A stretch of DNA of 64,000 nt, taken from positions 2,790,001-2,854,000 of the forward strand of contig OY762508.1 in assembly GCA_963665975.1 (NCBI GenBank). The letters are read 5' to 3'. This DNA comes from G963665975 sp963665975 (GTDB lineage: Bacteria; Bacteroidota; Rhodothermia; Rhodothermales; Bin80). The position numbers were made by a program, and so were the translations under genes. The notes under the pieces were generated by a model. The model saw only the letters and a list, made by a program, of their open reading frames with translations. It was not told the origin of the DNA and did no database searches. Below are positions 36,786 to 46,257 of this stretch, piece after piece; position 1 is the first letter of the stretch; every line of letters starts with the position of its first letter.

Positions 36786-37205
36786 ATGACGCCGTTTGAG
36801 GCAATTGCGGAGGACTTTGCGTCCGTTGATGACCAGACCCGTTTGGAGCTGCTCCTGGACTATGCGCAGCAGCTGCCGCCGCTGCCGGATGCTTACCATG
36901 CTCTGCGTGACGCTGGCCTTGCCATGGTCCACGAGTGCCAGTCTCCCGTCTTTCTGATGGTGGAGGTCAAGGGAGATGTCGTGCACATAAATGCGGATGT
37001 GCCCGAGGAGGCGCCGATGGCGCGCAGCTTCACAATGGTGCTGGTGGCGGCGTTTCACGGCGCCAGCCCTGAGGACGTGTTACAGGCTCCCGAGGACATT
37101 CTGCACCGCCTTCGTATCGTATCGCTGCTGGGTATGCAGCGCACCCGTGGGTTGAGTGCGATTTACCGGCGCCTGAAGCACGAAGTGGCGCGTCAGATTG
37201 CCTGA
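36786..37205 (+). CDS. sufE: SufE family Fe-S cluster assembly sulfur acceptor
   Basis: This 139-aa protein takes persulfide from a cysteine desulfurase through a conserved cysteine. The start is MTPFEAIAEDFASVDDQTRL and the key motif is HECQSPVFLMVE with Cys51. FHGASPEDVLQAPE and the C-terminal GMQRTRGLSAIYRRLK are also family-typical. It is coupled to the sulfurtransferase gene. No sufS or sufBCD is nearby. The last 13 bp overlap the convergent nucleoside hydrolase gene. Confidence 0.92.
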   Translation: MTPFEAIAEDFASVDDQTRLELLLDYAQQLPPLPDAYHALRDAGLAMVHECQSPVFLMVEVKGDVVHINADVPEEAPMARSFTMVLVAAFHGASPEDVLQAPEDILHRLRIVSLLGMQRTRGLSAIYRRLKHEVARQIA

Positions 37206-38116
37206 AAGGCTCCCAGGAACAGCTCCTGGAACTGTGCAGCATCGGCTCCATAGGCTACGGATTTGAGGGGTCCTGTGTGTGATCTACGGGTTGTGCCCGC
37301 ATGCGGCGCATGTTGCTCGATAGTAATGCCATGGTGCGTAGTATGAACGATGTGCGGGTGTAGCATGGCAACGGCTGCCAGAGGATCCCATGCGTAATAA
37401 GTGCCGATTTCAGCGTAGGGGCGGATGGTTTCGAGCAGCTGACCGGTAAGACGGGAGAGTGGAGAGGACGGTAGGTCGCGAAACCGGTCAATGAATGCGG
37501 GGGTGATGGGCACGGTGTTGGTAGCATCCAACGGGATGACGAGCGTAGGAATGTCGGTCCGTAGAACAACCTCCGCTGCGTGAGGATCGACGAATAGGTT
37601 CCATTCCGCCCGGTCTGTAGGGGTGCAAAAATTACCGGAGTCGATAACGTTACCCGGCACCTCAAAGGCACCTCCCATCATGACGAGATCCGTGAGTGCC
37701 GCAGGCGCTTCACCGGCGCTGCAGACGGCGGCCAGATTGTTTAGCGCGCCGAGCGCTAGCATGCGAACTGGGCGCCCGACGTCCGCTAGCCGCTGTGCCA
37801 GGAAGGCGGCGGCCGGTTTGCTCTCAGGCAGCCTATAGCGCTGCGGTAGGTCTACACCCGGCAATGTGTCGGACAGCACACGCCACCGGTCCGGGAAAGC
37901 GGGGCCACCACCTTCCTTCCCTATATAGACGGGAATGTCGCGTTCGCAGAGTGCGACGACACGCGCCAGATTGGCTGCCCCGGCAGGGCCGTGCGCCAGG
38001 CCGTACGAAACCGTAATGGCTTCGATGTCTATGTCACCACGGGCGAGGAAGTAGGCCAGTGCCATGATATCGTCCGGCCCCGCGTCCGTGTCCACGATGT
38101 AGGAGGGACGGATCAT
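37193..38116 (-). CDS. Inosine-uridine preferring nucleoside hydrolase family protein
   Basis: This 307-aa protein cleaves the N-glycosidic bond of ribonucleosides. The N-terminal calcium-binding motif is YIVDTDAGPDDIMALAY (DxDxGxDD). Other signatures are ITVSYGLAHGPAGAANLARV, VRMLALGALNNLAAV, LVMMGGAFEVPGN, EWNLFVDPHAAEVVL and the C-terminal YYAWDPLAAVAMLHP. No signal peptide is seen, so it is probably cytosolic and involved in nucleoside salvage. Its overlap with sufE on the opposite strand leaves no room for a terminator between them. Confidence 0.93.
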   Translation of the reverse strand: MIRPSYIVDTDAGPDDIMALAYFLARGDIDIEAITVSYGLAHGPAGAANLARVVALCERDIPVYIGKEGGGPAFPDRWRVLSDTLPGVDLPQRYRLPESKPAAAFLAQRLADVGRPVRMLALGALNNLAAVCSAGEAPAALTDLVMMGGAFEVPGNVIDSGNFCTPTDRAEWNLFVDPHAAEVVLRTDIPTLVIPLDATNTVPITPAFIDRFRDLPSSPLSRLTGQLLETIRPYAEIGTYYAWDPLAAVAMLHPHIVHTTHHGITIEQHAPHAGTTRRSHTGPLKSVAYGADAAQFQELFLGAFQAI

Positions 38117-38134
38117 CCTGGAACAGACGCGAAC

Positions 38135-39478
38135 TCATTGCCCGCGCACCCAAGCCTCGTTGAATTGTGCATGCTTTATGGTCTTGCGCGCAGACTGGTC
38201 TCCCTCATGATGGAAGCTGTATAACACGTGGATCATGCCGTCTGAATCCTGGATGACGGCAGGGTAGTGGCTGCGCGTGGCCTCTCGACCCCGGCCATCA
38301 TATTCCAGATCTCTGCGGACTGGCCACGAATGTCCTTCGTCATCGCTGAGCGCCGCCGTCAGGCGGTGTCGTCCCGCTTCCGTATCGTTCCAGACGAGCA
38401 GCCACGTGCCGCTATTGAGTACAACCAGATCTGCCGCCGAGCCGGGGTTGTTCAGGTCGGTATCATGCACATCGCTCCAGGTCAGGCCACCGTCAGAGGA
38501 TGTGCTGATGTGCAGTCGCTTGGGTGCGGGGCCATTGTCACGCATGAGTGCGACGAGCGTGCCATCTCGCCGTTGGCCGAGCGTCGGCTGAATGTTGCCC
38601 GCACCGACGAGGGGCGCGCTAGACTCCCAGGTGCGACCACCGTCGTGCGTGATTGCCATGAGCGAGAAGCCGAATCCATCAGAATAGGTTGGCACTATTA
38701 TGCTCCCGTCGGCCAACAGGAGGGGCTTGTTGCGCGTCTGCCAGCCAACCCTGCGAAAGTACGGATAGCCCATAGGCTGAGCGATATACGCGGTCGTGTC
38801 CGTATATCGCCGTCCGCGCCGCATCATGTCTTCCCCGGAGGCATTGGAGTGTGTGCGACGAACGAATGCATTCCAGGCCTCGCGGGCATTCTGCGCCTCG
38901 AAGAAGCCTCTGGCAGCAAGGCGTCTGGTATACCGCGCCAATTGGTCGGTTACTGAGACGACGAACGGATCATCGGGTTGAATGCCATGCTCGGTCTGGC
39001 CGCCCGGCTGGACATGGAGAACATCCTGCCATTGCCACTGTGGCGCTCCGTCTGCGTAATCCGTACTAATCCTGTACTTCGGGAGCGAGGTTTCCCACTG
39101 ATTGGCGAGAACAGTATACCACAAGAGCCACAGCCGCTCGTCTCCGTCGACAAAGAGAACGGGATTGATATCCGGAAACGCTGGCACATCGGCGAGCACA
39201 AAAGGCGTCGACCACGCAGGATTCCCTTTCTCTTTGCGCGCGCCCATGATGGCTACATCGTCGGCCTGTCGCTCTCCCGAGCCCTGGAACCAGCCAGCCA
39301 GCAAGTCGCCGCCGGGAAGTTCGACGAGCGTCGAGCCGTGGACATGGTCGGTGGTCAGCGGGAAGAGGAATTCAGTCGCGATGGCGTCGTCGCCGGATTG
39401 CGCCCGTGCTTCGGGTGCATGGTTCGTGCCCATGATCAGCACAAATGCAACGATATACATCAGACGAAGAGGTGGCAT
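38135..39478 (-). CDS. Secreted sialidase-like (BNR/Asp-box) protein
   Basis: The protein is 447 aa from the ATG at 39478, which gives a signal peptide (MPPLRLMYIVAFVLIMGTNH then APEARAQ). Upstream in-frame codons belong to the end of gnd. Three Asp boxes are visible (THDGGRTWES, SSDGGLTWSD, SDDEGHSWPV), together with FPLTTDHVHGSTLVELPGG and HYPAVIQDSDGMIHVLYSFH. This is the six-bladed beta-propeller of the exo-alpha-sialidase and related neuraminidase-like families. True sialidase activity is not certain, since the catalytic Arg triad and Tyr cannot be placed by eye. It probably acts on extracellular glycans, alongside the sulfatases. Confidence 0.85.
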   Translation of the reverse strand: MPPLRLMYIVAFVLIMGTNHAPEARAQSGDDAIATEFLFPLTTDHVHGSTLVELPGGDLLAGWFQGSGERQADDVAIMGARKEKGNPAWSTPFVLADVPAFPDINPVLFVDGDERLWLLWYTVLANQWETSLPKYRISTDYADGAPQWQWQDVLHVQPGGQTEHGIQPDDPFVVSVTDQLARYTRRLAARGFFEAQNAREAWNAFVRRTHSNASGEDMMRRGRRYTDTTAYIAQPMGYPYFRRVGWQTRNKPLLLADGSIIVPTYSDGFGFSLMAITHDGGRTWESSAPLVGAGNIQPTLGQRRDGTLVALMRDNGPAPKRLHISTSSDGGLTWSDVHDTDLNNPGSAADLVVLNSGTWLLVWNDTEAGRHRLTAALSDDEGHSWPVRRDLEYDGRGREATRSHYPAVIQDSDGMIHVLYSFHHEGDQSARKTIKHAQFNEAWVRGQ

Positions 39479-39480
39479 GG

Positions 39481-40941
39481 CTATGCCTGGTACGTCCCTG
39501 CGGTCACGTCGCCTCCGCTGCCCGTCCAATTGGTATGGAAAGCTTCGTCTCGTGGACGATCGGTACGCGCATACGTGTGCGCACCAAAATAGTCCCGCTG
39601 CGCCTGAATAAGGTTGGCAGAGCCACGTGCGTGACGCAGGCCGTCGTAAAAGGCCAATGCGCTGGAAATTGCCGGAACCGGGAGGCCACGCTTGGCGCAC
39701 TGGGCCACAATACGTCGCCAGGCGGGTTGCGCATCCGCGACCTCGCGCTTGAAGTACGGCGCCAACAACAGGTTTTCAAGGGAAGGGTCGTCGGTAAACG
39801 CCTCCTTGATTCTTGCCAGGAACGCAGACCTGATGATACATCCGCCGCGCCACATCAGTGCAATGCCGCCGTAGTTGAGCTTCCACGCGTATGTTTCCGC
39901 CGCTGATTGCATTAGCATGTAGCCCTGTGCGTAAGACATGATCTTGGCGGCATAGACGGCGTCGCGAAGGTCCCGGAGCACTTGGTCCTGACCAATGTCA
40001 ATGGCCGACCGGGGACCGGTAAGTGTCTGCGAGGCGGCGATGCGCTCGTCTTTGAGCGCGGACAGGAATCGCGCAAAGACCGCCTCGCCTATCAGCGTGA
40101 GCGGAATCCCCATGTCAAGGGCGGCTGTGGCAGTCCACTTGCCCGTGCCCTTCTGTCCGGCGCTGTCCAGGATATAATCGACGACGGCGTGTCCGTCTGC
40201 GTCCTTGTAGGCAAGAATGTCTCGTGTAATTTCGATCAGGTAGGAGTCAAGTTTCCCGGTATTCCATTCACCGAAGACTCCGCTCATGGCTTCATTGGTG
40301 AGCCCGAGCAAGTGTTTCATTACGAAGTATGCCTCGGCGATGATTTGCATGTCCCCATATTCGATCCCATTGTGGACCATCTTGACAAAGTGCCCGGCGC
40401 CACCGTTGCCGACCCAGTCGCAGCAGGACGCCCCGCCTTCAACTTTTGCGGCTATATCCTGGAAGATGGGTCGGATATGGGGCCATGCCTGCGGGGATCC
40501 GCCGGGCATGATGGAAGGTCCGTAGCGGGCTCCTTCTTCGCCTCCAGAAACTCCCGTGCCGACAAACAGCAGGCCATTGGATTCTATGTATTGGGTGCGG
40601 CGGATGCTGTCGATAAAGTTCGAATTGCCTCCATCAATTATGATATCGCCGTCTTCCAGATGCGGGAGCAGTTGTTCGATAAAGGCATCTACAGCCGGTC
40701 CTGCCTTGACCATGAGCATAATGCGGCGCGGCCGCTTGAGCAGCCCGACGAGAGCGGCTACAGAATGTGCTCCAATGACATTTGTGCCTTTCGCGTTGTG
40801 TGCCAGAAAGTCGTCTACCTTGCTGGTAGTCCGATTGAAGACTGCGACCGTATAACCATGGTCGTTCATGTTGAGCACCAGGTTCTGACCCATCACGGCG
40901 AGCCCTACAAGGCCGATGTCAGCGCGGGGTTGGGAGGTCAT
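39481..40941 (-). CDS. gnd: 6-phosphogluconate dehydrogenase (decarboxylating)
   Basis: The protein is 486 aa from the ATG at 40941 (MTSQPRADIG). It oxidises 6-phosphogluconate to ribulose-5-phosphate with NADP. GLVGLAVMGQNLVLNMNDHG is the coenzyme fold and VFNRTTSKVDDF the NADP-binding strand. GGEEGARYGPSIMPGG and GHFVKMVHNGIEYGDMQ form the catalytic Lys region, and GTGKWTATAALDMGIP is also conserved. The length is that of the long-chain form. The sialidase-like gene starts 3 bp downstream, so they are likely co-transcribed. Confidence 0.97.
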   Translation of the reverse strand: MTSQPRADIGLVGLAVMGQNLVLNMNDHGYTVAVFNRTTSKVDDFLAHNAKGTNVIGAHSVAALVGLLKRPRRIMLMVKAGPAVDAFIEQLLPHLEDGDIIIDGGNSNFIDSIRRTQYIESNGLLFVGTGVSGGEEGARYGPSIMPGGSPQAWPHIRPIFQDIAAKVEGGASCCDWVGNGGAGHFVKMVHNGIEYGDMQIIAEAYFVMKHLLGLTNEAMSGVFGEWNTGKLDSYLIEITRDILAYKDADGHAVVDYILDSAGQKGTGKWTATAALDMGIPLTLIGEAVFARFLSALKDERIAASQTLTGPRSAIDIGQDQVLRDLRDAVYAAKIMSYAQGYMLMQSAAETYAWKLNYGGIALMWRGGCIIRSAFLARIKEAFTDDPSLENLLLAPYFKREVADAQPAWRRIVAQCAKRGLPVPAISSALAFYDGLRHARGSANLIQAQRDYFGAHTYARTDRPRDEAFHTNWTGSGGDVTAGTYQA

Positions 40942-41063
40942 GTGCGGTGGATGTGTAAGTGGTAAGGAATGCGTCAGATCTGGTGCCGTGAAGGCGACAA
41001 AATGCAACCCGTATGCAAGGCCAAGTGTTCAGTCTTCCAGGCTCAGCACGGCGCGCTGGCTTT

Positions 41064-42503
41064 CTATTGCGACGATGCCGGCGCATCGATGCGGCCAGGC
41101 TCCCGCGTTTGAGAGCCGGTTATGTTAGTCAGGTTGTCTCCCAATTCGGCGCGCTTGGCGTCTGCAAGGAGCACAAGGCGCTCGACCACTTCTGGATTAT
41201 CGGCAGCGACGTCGGTGGTTTCTCCGATATCTCGTTCCAGATCATACAGGGTAATCTCGGTGATGTCTATGTGCGTGTACTTGCCGGGGGTCCCGCCATT
41301 ACCGAGTGCCTGACCCTGCATGGTTCGATACCGGTGCGGAAAGTGGAGCTTCCATCTGCCGCTACGCATGGCTTCCAACTGATTATTATGGTACCAGAAG
41401 AAGTAGGCCTCGTGCGGTGAGGTGGTGCTTTCGCCCGTGAACAGCGGCCATATGTCCTTGCCGTCTATGGCATGAGTCGGCAGCTCTGCGTCGAGAAGCT
41501 CGGCGAGGGTGGGGAACAAGTCGATCGTCATCGCGGGTGTGGATACTTCCAGACCCTCTGGTATCATGCCGGGCCACGTTGCCAGAAACGGGACACGGAT
41601 TCCTCCATCGAAGGTCGTGCCCTTGCCCTCCCTGAGCGGCAGCGCCGATCCGGCATGATCCCCATAGCTCAGCCATGGACCGTTATCGGAAGCGAACAGG
41701 ATCAGTGTGTTGTCCGCAACGCCGGTGGATTCGAGTGCAGCCATGATCCTTCCCATAGACCAGTCGATTTCCTGTATGACGTCACCGAAGAGGCCGCTGC
41801 CGCTGTTGCCTGCCCGCTCATCGGAGACAAACAGTGGAACGTGCGGCATGGGATGCGCTACGTAAAGAAAGAATGGCGCGCCGGCAGCGACACTCTCTTC
41901 AATGAATGCAACGCCACGATTGGTAAAATCGGTAGTGAAACGCGTCTGGTCCGTGTTATACCCGACAATGTCTTCGCCCTCGAACGTAGGAAGATCGCCC
42001 CATGCATCGGGATTCTCAGGGTGGTAGGGCCACATATCATTGGAGTAGGGGATTCCGTAGTAGTCATCAAAGCCGTGGCGAGTCGGCAGGAACTGGGGAT
42101 GATGCCCCAGATGCCATTTGCCGTACATCGCCGTGGCATACCCCTTGGACTGGAAGAGTTCGCCAAGCGTCACCTCATTGGCATGGATGCCGTGGGTGTG
42201 GGACGGCCCGAGAGCACCGTGGATGCCAATGCGGTTCGAATAATTGCCCGTAAGCAGCGAGGCCCGTGATGCGGAGCACACTGGCTGACTGACATAGAAG
42301 TCGGTAAAGCGCACGCCCTGGGCTGCCATCTGGTCCAGGTTTGGGGTCTCATAGCCTTGTGCGCCGTAGGAGCCCAGGTCAGCATAGGCAAGGTCATCGG
42401 CCAACATGATAACTACGTTTGGCGTGACGGGCTGCAGGGACTGATTCGCCGCCGTACCGCAGGCACTGGCGAGTAGAAGAAATAGAATCCAGGAAAGGCG
42501 CAT
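41064..42503 (-). CDS. Lipoprotein sulfatase (arylsulfatase-type)
   Basis: This 479-aa protein has an N-terminal lipoprotein signal (lipobox LLASAC). The formylglycine signature is CSASRASLLTG with Cys76. Metal-binding motifs NVVIMLADDLAYADLGSYG and NTLILFASDNGPW, plus GKWHLGHHPQFLPT, are intact. The C-terminal TLYDLERDIGETTDVAADNP is typical. The enzyme would remove sulfate esters from glycans at the cell surface or periplasm. Its sequence is only distantly similar to the sulfatase at 30621, so this is a different subfamily. It sits next to gnd and the sialidase-like gene on the same strand. Confidence 0.94.
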   Translation of the reverse strand: MRLSWILFLLLASACGTAANQSLQPVTPNVVIMLADDLAYADLGSYGAQGYETPNLDQMAAQGVRFTDFYVSQPVCSASRASLLTGNYSNRIGIHGALGPSHTHGIHANEVTLGELFQSKGYATAMYGKWHLGHHPQFLPTRHGFDDYYGIPYSNDMWPYHPENPDAWGDLPTFEGEDIVGYNTDQTRFTTDFTNRGVAFIEESVAAGAPFFLYVAHPMPHVPLFVSDERAGNSGSGLFGDVIQEIDWSMGRIMAALESTGVADNTLILFASDNGPWLSYGDHAGSALPLREGKGTTFDGGIRVPFLATWPGMIPEGLEVSTPAMTIDLFPTLAELLDAELPTHAIDGKDIWPLFTGESTTSPHEAYFFWYHNNQLEAMRSGRWKLHFPHRYRTMQGQALGNGGTPGKYTHIDITEITLYDLERDIGETTDVAADNPEVVERLVLLADAKRAELGDNLTNITGSQTREPGRIDAPASSQ

Positions 42504-42642
42504 GGGATGTCAGAGGCAAGTGGCGATTGAGGCAGGCAGAAGATACGATGCCAGACATTGTCACAGTATGGCCGTGGCCATTGTGCCAACCCGCACGGCG
42601 CGACCGGCTTTCTCCTGGTGGTCTCCTCCCGGTGGGGAAATA

Positions 42643-43776
42643 TCAGGCGGTGGACTGGTTCAGCAGGACAGGTCGCGCCTGTTCGACCGCGCTCTCGATT
42701 TCGGCGACAATTAATTCTTCGGCTCGTGCGATCCAGTCTCTGAGGGGTACAGGATCGTATTGGTACGTTGGCAAAAAGCGTATGAGGCGGTCGAGATCAA
42801 AATTGTCAGACTGGATGGCGCCACCGGTATGCCGTCCGTCAACACCATTGCAGTGTTGTTCGAAGTGCTTGTTCAGGGGTATTAGCATGAGAGGCTTGCA
42901 GAGATACAGGGCCTCGGCCATGCTCTCGAATCCTGCGGTGGTGATCACGCCCCGACTCTTGGCCATCATTTCCAGGAAACGCAGCCCGTGGAGCCGGTGA
43001 AAGGTCAGCGTATCGTCCATGACTTCAATCTCGCGAGCATCGGCATTATTCCAGAAACAGTGCAGGGCGATGCCCGGATTCTCGCGGTGCCAGCGCACCA
43101 CGGAGTCTGACAGGCTGTGATGAAACAAATAGATCAGGAAATAGGGCTCTTGTTGTCCCAGCGGTTGGACGAACAGCTCGTCCCGCAAGAGCGGCGGCAT
43201 AACCGTCAGTCGTTCGGATGCAATCTCCGGGGCGTCGTACAGAGAGAGAGCAAGTCGCCGTGTGGCCCTGGCCGCGGTCAGTCGCGTAAACAGCGTCGCG
43301 CCGTGGCGCTGCATCTGAAATCCGCGCGGGAACGCGTATCTCGGATGCAAGAACATGTACTGATGTGCAATTGCCACCATGGGAATGTCCGCCTTGTACC
43401 GCATCATGTACAGACCGCCCAGTGGTTCATAGAAGTTGATGATGACATCCGGCTGGTGTCGCTCGATCTCCTCCTGAATCACGGCAAAACTGCTGCGAAA
43501 TCTGCTCCAGCACCGGTTATTATATGCCAGTGTTTGCAACCATTGGATAGAGCGGGTGCTCCCATCGACCACCAGATGGGCACTCTCCACGAAACGAAGG
43601 GGGGCCTGGAAATGATCGGCAAAGTAGGTCGGGAATTCCGCATCCCCGCCGCGACTTACGACAGCACTACATACGTAGTGACCTGCGCGTTGCAAAAAGC
43701 CGCGTAGGGCGAGCGCCTGCGTTAGGTGGCCGCGACCCTCCCCCTGGACGATGAAGAGACACGTTAAGGGAAGCAT
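42643..43776 (-). CDS. GT-B fold glycosyltransferase family protein
   Basis: This 377-aa protein has the N-terminal LFIVQGEGRGHLTQALALRG loop of MurG/UGT-like glycosyltransferases (GEGRGH). A donor-site region in the C-terminal half reads GVITTAGFESMAEALYLCKP then LMLIPLNKHFEQHCNG. The acceptor and donor are unknown. It is directly adjacent (1 bp) to the LpxH-like phosphoesterase gene, an arrangement suggesting envelope glycolipid synthesis. Confidence 0.82.
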   Translation of the reverse strand: MLPLTCLFIVQGEGRGHLTQALALRGFLQRAGHYVCSAVVSRGGDAEFPTYFADHFQAPLRFVESAHLVVDGSTRSIQWLQTLAYNNRCWSRFRSSFAVIQEEIERHQPDVIINFYEPLGGLYMMRYKADIPMVAIAHQYMFLHPRYAFPRGFQMQRHGATLFTRLTAARATRRLALSLYDAPEIASERLTVMPPLLRDELFVQPLGQQEPYFLIYLFHHSLSDSVVRWHRENPGIALHCFWNNADAREIEVMDDTLTFHRLHGLRFLEMMAKSRGVITTAGFESMAEALYLCKPLMLIPLNKHFEQHCNGVDGRHTGGAIQSDNFDLDRLIRFLPTYQYDPVPLRDWIARAEELIVAEIESAVEQARPVLLNQSTA

Positions 43777-44574
43777 TTACTGCACCTGTTCGGGATGAAG
43801 CGCGGGACGCATGATGGCAGGGATCTGCCCTGCACACCTGTCGCCGCCATGGCGAATAGAAATGGCATGGTCTTCCGACGCCACCCATTGGACAAGGTCG
43901 AGCGAACTGTCGAAGTGCTCGACTACGGCCGTGTAGTCTTCTACCCAGTCACCACAGTTGGCATATGCGTGCCCATCCATCATTCGAATTTCTGCATGAT
44001 GGACATGTCCGCACCCGATACTGTCTGCCCGGTGTGAGACGGCTGCCTGCACCATGGTTGACTGGACGTCAGCGGTAAACTGTACCGCGCGCTTCGTGTT
44101 GTGCTTGAGACAAGCCGACAGTGACCAGTATGGGAGTCCCGGTCTGCATCGGGCGTTGTTGACCCATCGATTCAGGATGAGCGTTGCCTGATACACGCGG
44201 GCGCCCAGTCTTGAAAGCCACCGTGCATGTCGGATCATGCCGTCTGCGGTGGTATGGACATGATCCGATGCCTCCTCGACATAACCGAAATGCAATCCGA
44301 TATAGTCGCGTGCAACTTCGTCCTGGTTGCCCGGCAAAAGGATGATGCGCGTCCCTTTAAGCGCCTTTCGAAGCAGCTTTTGGATTACATCGTTGCGCTG
44401 TTGCCGATACCTGTAGCGGGCAAGCGCCCATCCGTCGAAGATATCGCCGACCAAATTGAGTGTTTCAGAATCGTTGCATCGGAGAAAATCGAGGAGATAA
44501 TGAGCCGTGCACTCACGTGTTCCGAGGTGAAAATCTGATACCCATATAGTGCGGTACCGCTGCCCGGTCTTCAT
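43777..44574 (-). CDS. LpxH-like metallophosphoesterase with deleted HGD motif
   Basis: The protein is 265 aa. Calcineurin-like motifs are WVSDFHLGTREC (DxH, residues 14-16), NLVGDIFDGWA (Asp44), LLPGNQDEVARDY (Asn83) and CGHVHHAEIR near the C-terminus. The usual block after TADG, which normally reads like RRLLVTHGDEFD, is missing: the sequence goes straight from TTADG to MIRHARWLSRLG. This in-frame loss of about 14 residues removes the metal-ligand His of the HGD motif. The histidine usual in GNHD is also Gln here. The protein may be inactive or altered. Its neighbour is a glycosyltransferase. Confidence 0.85.
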   Translation of the reverse strand: MKTGQRYRTIWVSDFHLGTRECTAHYLLDFLRCNDSETLNLVGDIFDGWALARYRYRQQRNDVIQKLLRKALKGTRIILLPGNQDEVARDYIGLHFGYVEEASDHVHTTADGMIRHARWLSRLGARVYQATLILNRWVNNARCRPGLPYWSLSACLKHNTKRAVQFTADVQSTMVQAAVSHRADSIGCGHVHHAEIRMMDGHAYANCGDWVEDYTAVVEHFDSSLDLVQWVASEDHAISIRHGGDRCAGQIPAIMRPALHPEQVQ

Positions 44575-44834
44575 AGGCAGGACAAAAGAATGACTAGGTA
44601 GTGGTTGCCAGAAAATACTGAGTTGTCCGATGGGATGTTCACTGTGCGAGGGCTGACAAGGCCTGCATGGTCGTCAGAATGGTCGTGGAGAGGGAGACAG
44701 GCCAATTGTGAGACTTACCAGGCGATGATCTGATCCACTACGCCCAACAACGGTGTGGCCACGACACAGGTAGCTGATCTCCTCTGTTGAACAAGGAGTC
44801 GAAACCTGTTCCCATGCTCGAATCAGAGGGCGAC
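44575..44834. other. Intergenic region left of the mobile-element cluster
   Basis: No gene or RNA was recognised. It probably contains the left terminus of the ISNCY-like element, but I could not define its inverted repeat. Confidence 0.35.
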
Positions 44835-46257
44835 TTACGCCGCTCGGTCACGAGCCTTATGCCAGCGCCGGCGTCGTTCGTCCTGCTTCTTCAAGATCAG
44901 ACCCAGCCGGTGCACGTTGGTCGCCACAACCACTAGAGCCACTGTTCGGGCAAATCCGTCGGGTCCGTGCGTACGCACCAGATCCAGCCCCCGGTGCTGC
45001 AAGTTGTTGATCCCAGATTCAATCGCCGCATGCTGACGCCGCCCTTCCACAAAGGCCTCCGCAGTCTCTCGCTCCAGATCCTCCTTGTTACGACGCCCTT
45101 TCTTCGGCATAAGGTTTAGATCCAACAGCCAGTCCAGTTTATTCCGGTTCTCCGGTGTGTAGAACCCCTTATCCGTGCTACAGGAATTCAGCAACGGGTA
45201 GCGCTCTTTTGCCTCCGTAAGAAATTGCACAATCATGTCCTGGTCTCCTCCTTCCCACTGTATGTGGTGATGCAGCACAAATCCGTACTGATCCTCCAAC
45301 ACACACACCGGCACTCTCAATTCCGCGATCACCCCCGCCTTTCCCTTGGTGATCCAACGGGTATGCTCCTCATGGATCGAGAAGATCTTCTCGTCGTGCG
45401 GAATCACTACCCCCTTGATCAGACGCCGATCCACCTGGTCTATCTGGCGCCGCGCATGCCGCAGATAGTAGGGGATCTGCTCATTCTCAATGCCACAAGC
45501 CTTCAGAACCTGTTGTGTACACGCTACCTTCTCCACCAAGAATCGGCACAGCGAAAGATACTCCTGCACCCTGGTCCGCTTGCGCCGCTGACGACTTGTG
45601 CGTACCCGATTGAAGAAACGACGCACCCTCCTATTCCAGTCCCGACTCTTGCGCCAACCCTTGATGGCATGCTTGTGACAGGTAGTGTGTACGGTTCGCA
45701 ATAGACAACGCATCGCATCATACAGAAGCCCCACGTCCGTAGGCCATTCCACATGCGTCTTTGCTACCGCCGAGTCTGCCCGGCAACGAAGCTCCGCTTC
45801 CGTTTCTTACCGTCCGGTGACCGCATGCAACCACTACCACATTGATCTCTTCGAGCATCTCCGGCGTCAACAGACATACGTTGTCTATGATCGTCTGCAG
45901 GTGATATGTCGTTCTATCGCCAAAATCATTAGCGTGTCCCAACATCTGGCGCAGTTGCCTGTGGTTGTTTACCAAGTTCCGAAGCCGATCGAAGTCGCAG
46001 TTCAGGGCTTTTTGCACCATGCCGAGGACAAAGATGCGCCAAAAGGACATGCCGGGACGTCTAAGGTGGCGCTTAATCTTCGGACGTATCTGTTTCTCCA
46101 GGATATCGAAGACTTTTTCCCGGGTATCGGGATCACAGTAGATGTGCTGAAGACCGCGCAGCAAGGCAGGTATATCGTCTCTGTCTTTGGGATCAAAGAC
46201 GATGTCTTCGATGCGGGTTTCACCGAACTGTCGCAGCGAATCCTTGACGACACGCAT
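44835..46257 (-). pseudogene. ISNCY-like transposase, frameshifted into two reading frames
   Basis: The N-terminal half (46257 to about 45810) reads KFGE-like MRVVKDSLRQFGETRIEDIV, then DDIPALLRGLQHIYCDPDTR, RRPGMSFWRIFVLGMVQKAL and VVVACGHR. The C-terminal half (about 45805 to 44835) continues as ETEAELRCRADSAVAKTHVE, WPTDVGLLYDAMR, VIPHDEKIFSIHEEHTRW, STDKGFYTPENR and HAAIESGINNLQHRGLD, a DDE-type core. The two frames are related by a +1 shift at about 45801-45812, which is not the -1 shift used in programmed IS frameshifting. I therefore read it as an inactivating 1-bp change. Confidence 0.82.

Noticed and set aside
44835..46257. Programmed frameshift in the ISNCY-like transposase
   Set aside because: The offset is +1 rather than -1, and no convincing slippery heptamer with downstream structure is seen.
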